A DNA stretch of 64,000 nt, from contig NZ_JACA01000048.1 of NCBI RefSeq assembly GCF_000520995.1, positions 22,342 to 86,341 on the forward strand, read 5' to 3'. The notes beneath the pieces were generated by a model that saw only the letters and a program-made list of their open reading frames with translations, made no database searches and was not told where the DNA came from. Positions 62,929 through 64,000 of the stretch are shown here, one piece after another. The stretch's first letter is position 1; the number at the start of each line of letters is the position of its first letter. A program made the position numbers and the translations under genes. The DNA is from Aquimarina macrocephali JAMB N27 (GTDB lineage: Bacteria > Bacteroidota > Bacteroidia > Flavobacteriales > Flavobacteriaceae).

Positions 62929-62966
62929 TAGCAATATAACTGGCCCTAGCAGACATCTTAAAGAAA

Positions 62967-62990
62967 AAAGCCACCCCTAAGGATGGCTTT
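62967..62990 (-). terminator. Terminator after the immunity-type gene
   Basis: AAAGCCACCC (62967-62976), CTAA loop, GGATGGCTTT (62981-62990), with a T-run on the minus strand just past the stop at 62995. Confidence 0.8.
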
Positions 62991-62994
62991 CAAT

Positions 62995-63642
62995 TTATTT
63001 AATCAATTCTTTGTATTTTATTGGTAACCATTCTTTTATTTCATCCCACTCTTCTTGTGGTTGCTTAAATTGTTTCTTAAAAACAGAAGCATATTCAGGC
63101 TTAAACCCAATTAAATCAAGTGGGTGTTCATAGTCGTTAGCTGAATATTTCCCCCAGCTTCCACTCTCACTAAAAACAAAATATTCGTTAGCAAACATTT
63201 CAAAAATAGTAGTAGAGATAAAGTTACCACTCATGAGTTCTTCCCAAGTGATGTCTGATGGATATATCATTCTGAAAGGAGGAACTTTTAACTTCCTTCC
63301 ATAATCATTTTGAACGATAATCAGTTTTGTATCTCCTACTTCTTCAATACAATTCTGTAAATTTTCAAAGTCATCTTTTTCAAATAAAATTCCGCCACGA
63401 ATAGCAAGTAAAGAAAAGTCATCTTTAAACATCACATCAGGCAATCCTTTGTCCTGATTTTTAAAAATGGTGTTTTGAATTGGTTTCCACTTTTTTAAAT
63501 AATCTTCATTTGATAAATAGTACTTTTTTAGATATTCTAAGGCAACACTTTTATTACCCCATTCATTTTCTGAAATTGTTTGTGAATACATTGAGTACAC
63601 TTCTGAAGCATACTTATTTAACAATTGGGCATGTTCTACCAT
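62995..63642 (-). CDS. Probable immunity protein for the adjacent toxin
   Basis: A 215-residue soluble acidic protein with no family I can name. Its ATG at 63642 lies inside the last codons of the toxin frame (7-base overlap with the stop at 63636), the tight coupling expected of a toxin and its cognate immunity protein. It has its own terminator. The segments GGILFEKDDFENLQNCI, FANEYFVFSESGSWGKYS and EEWDEIKEWLPIKY give it an SMI1-like flavour without a firm match. Confidence 0.65.
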   Translation of the reverse strand: MVEHAQLLNKYASEVYSMYSQTISENEWGNKSVALEYLKKYYLSNEDYLKKWKPIQNTIFKNQDKGLPDVMFKDDFSLLAIRGGILFEKDDFENLQNCIEEVGDTKLIIVQNDYGRKLKVPPFRMIYPSDITWEELMSGNFISTTIFEMFANEYFVFSESGSWGKYSANDYEHPLDLIGFKPEYASVFKKQFKQPQEEWDEIKEWLPIKYKELIK

Positions 63643-63998
63643 GGTATAACTCTTATTTTAAATAATTGACCTGCATTTTTTATGTGAAGTGTAGGGACTC
63701 CACCACCTTTCGCTGCATTATGTAAACCGATTCTAATATCTCCTGACTTAAAAAACATTTCTGCCCCATTGATCTGTATTTTAGCTCCATACTGTTGAGA
63801 TAATCCTTTAAAGATATCATTTGCATTTCCTTGTATAGATCCCTGTCTAAGACCTCCTTTTAATCGTTTAAGTTTACCCGCATTTCCAACAAGACTTTCT
63901 ACACTATTAAATCTCTGTAAAAGTTTAGGTACTCCCCTAGCAACCTTTCCAGCCCTACCAGCAACACCAGCACCTGGTATCAAAGATAAAGATTCCAT
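63636..63998 (-). CDS. C-terminal part of a polymorphic toxin (cut by the window edge)
   Basis: The last 120 or so residues of a protein whose N-terminus lies beyond the right edge. A Gly/Ala-rich stretch (SLIPGAGVAGRAGKVARGVPKLL), typical of the region before toxin domains in Rhs-like and other polymorphic toxins, leads to a small C-terminal domain (QQYGAKIQINGAEMFFKSGDIRIGLHNAAKGGGVPTLHIKNAGQLFKIRVIP). The toxin domain type is not recognised; a conserved HN and a basic strand pattern would suit a nuclease (inference). Confidence 0.65.
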   Translation of the reverse strand: MESLSLIPGAGVAGRAGKVARGVPKLLQRFNSVESLVGNAGKLKRLKGGLRQGSIQGNANDIFKGLSQQYGAKIQINGAEMFFKSGDIRIGLHNAAKGGGVPTLHIKNAGQLFKIRVIPW

Positions 63999-64000
63999 TT

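Overview
The left 45 kb looks like the chromosome of a marine-type member of the Flavobacteriaceae (Bacteroidetes). The reasons are AT-rich DNA, promoters of the Bacteroidetes type (TTG, 19 bases, TAnnTTTG), many lipoproteins with CSSDD-like starts, and typical flavobacterial families (DUF5686, DUF5916, DUF2723). The genus cannot be fixed from the sequence alone.

Regions, left to right. 0.06-5.3 kb: two copies of a lipoprotein plus polytopic membrane protein module, a third related lipoprotein with a doubled domain, and a sensor kinase without its own sensor domain. 5.5-9.4 kb: a MarR regulator with two acetyltransferases, two small unknown genes and an XRE repressor-like gene. 9.9-14.7 kb: catalase-peroxidase katG, an ankyrin partner, a coupled unknown gene and a lipoprotein metalloprotease. 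15.0-19.6 kb: a LytTR-type signalling locus made of a secreted 34-residue-repeat protein, a LytS-like kinase, a degenerate kinase and a LytTR response regulator, with a LytTR-like binding site before the repeat protein. 19.6-45.3 kb: housekeeping genes (asnS, frr, pyrH, tsf, rpsB, rpsI, rplM, polA) mixed with envelope genes (MMPL transporter, DUF5686 and DUF5916 proteins, a serine hydrolase, a membrane phosphoesterase, a polysaccharide deacetylase, a DUF2723 protein).

A tRNA-Gln(UUG) gene at 45.5 kb marks a sharp change. Beyond it lies a mosaic accessory region with a complete plasmid-type backbone: an iteron origin with two DnaA boxes, a Rep_3 initiator, a parA operon flanked by repeated 18-19 base sites, a Toprim primase-like gene, radC, and small regulators. 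It also holds a disrupted IS110-family element, two toxin-antitoxin loci (one with a broken toxin), an adenine methylase-like gene and a decayed second copy of it. Parts of it carry proteobacterial signals, most clearly a perfect TTGACA-N17-TATAAT promoter before a FitAB/VapBC locus. Other parts carry Bacteroidetes promoters and lipoproteins. No integrase is visible, so whether this is an integrated plasmid, a decayed element or an assembly join is not settled here.

The last 3 kb (61.3-64 kb) is a polymorphic-toxin tail: the C-terminus of a toxin running off the right edge, an overlapping immunity-type gene, and further SMI1/KNR4-like or unknown orphan genes separated by terminators.
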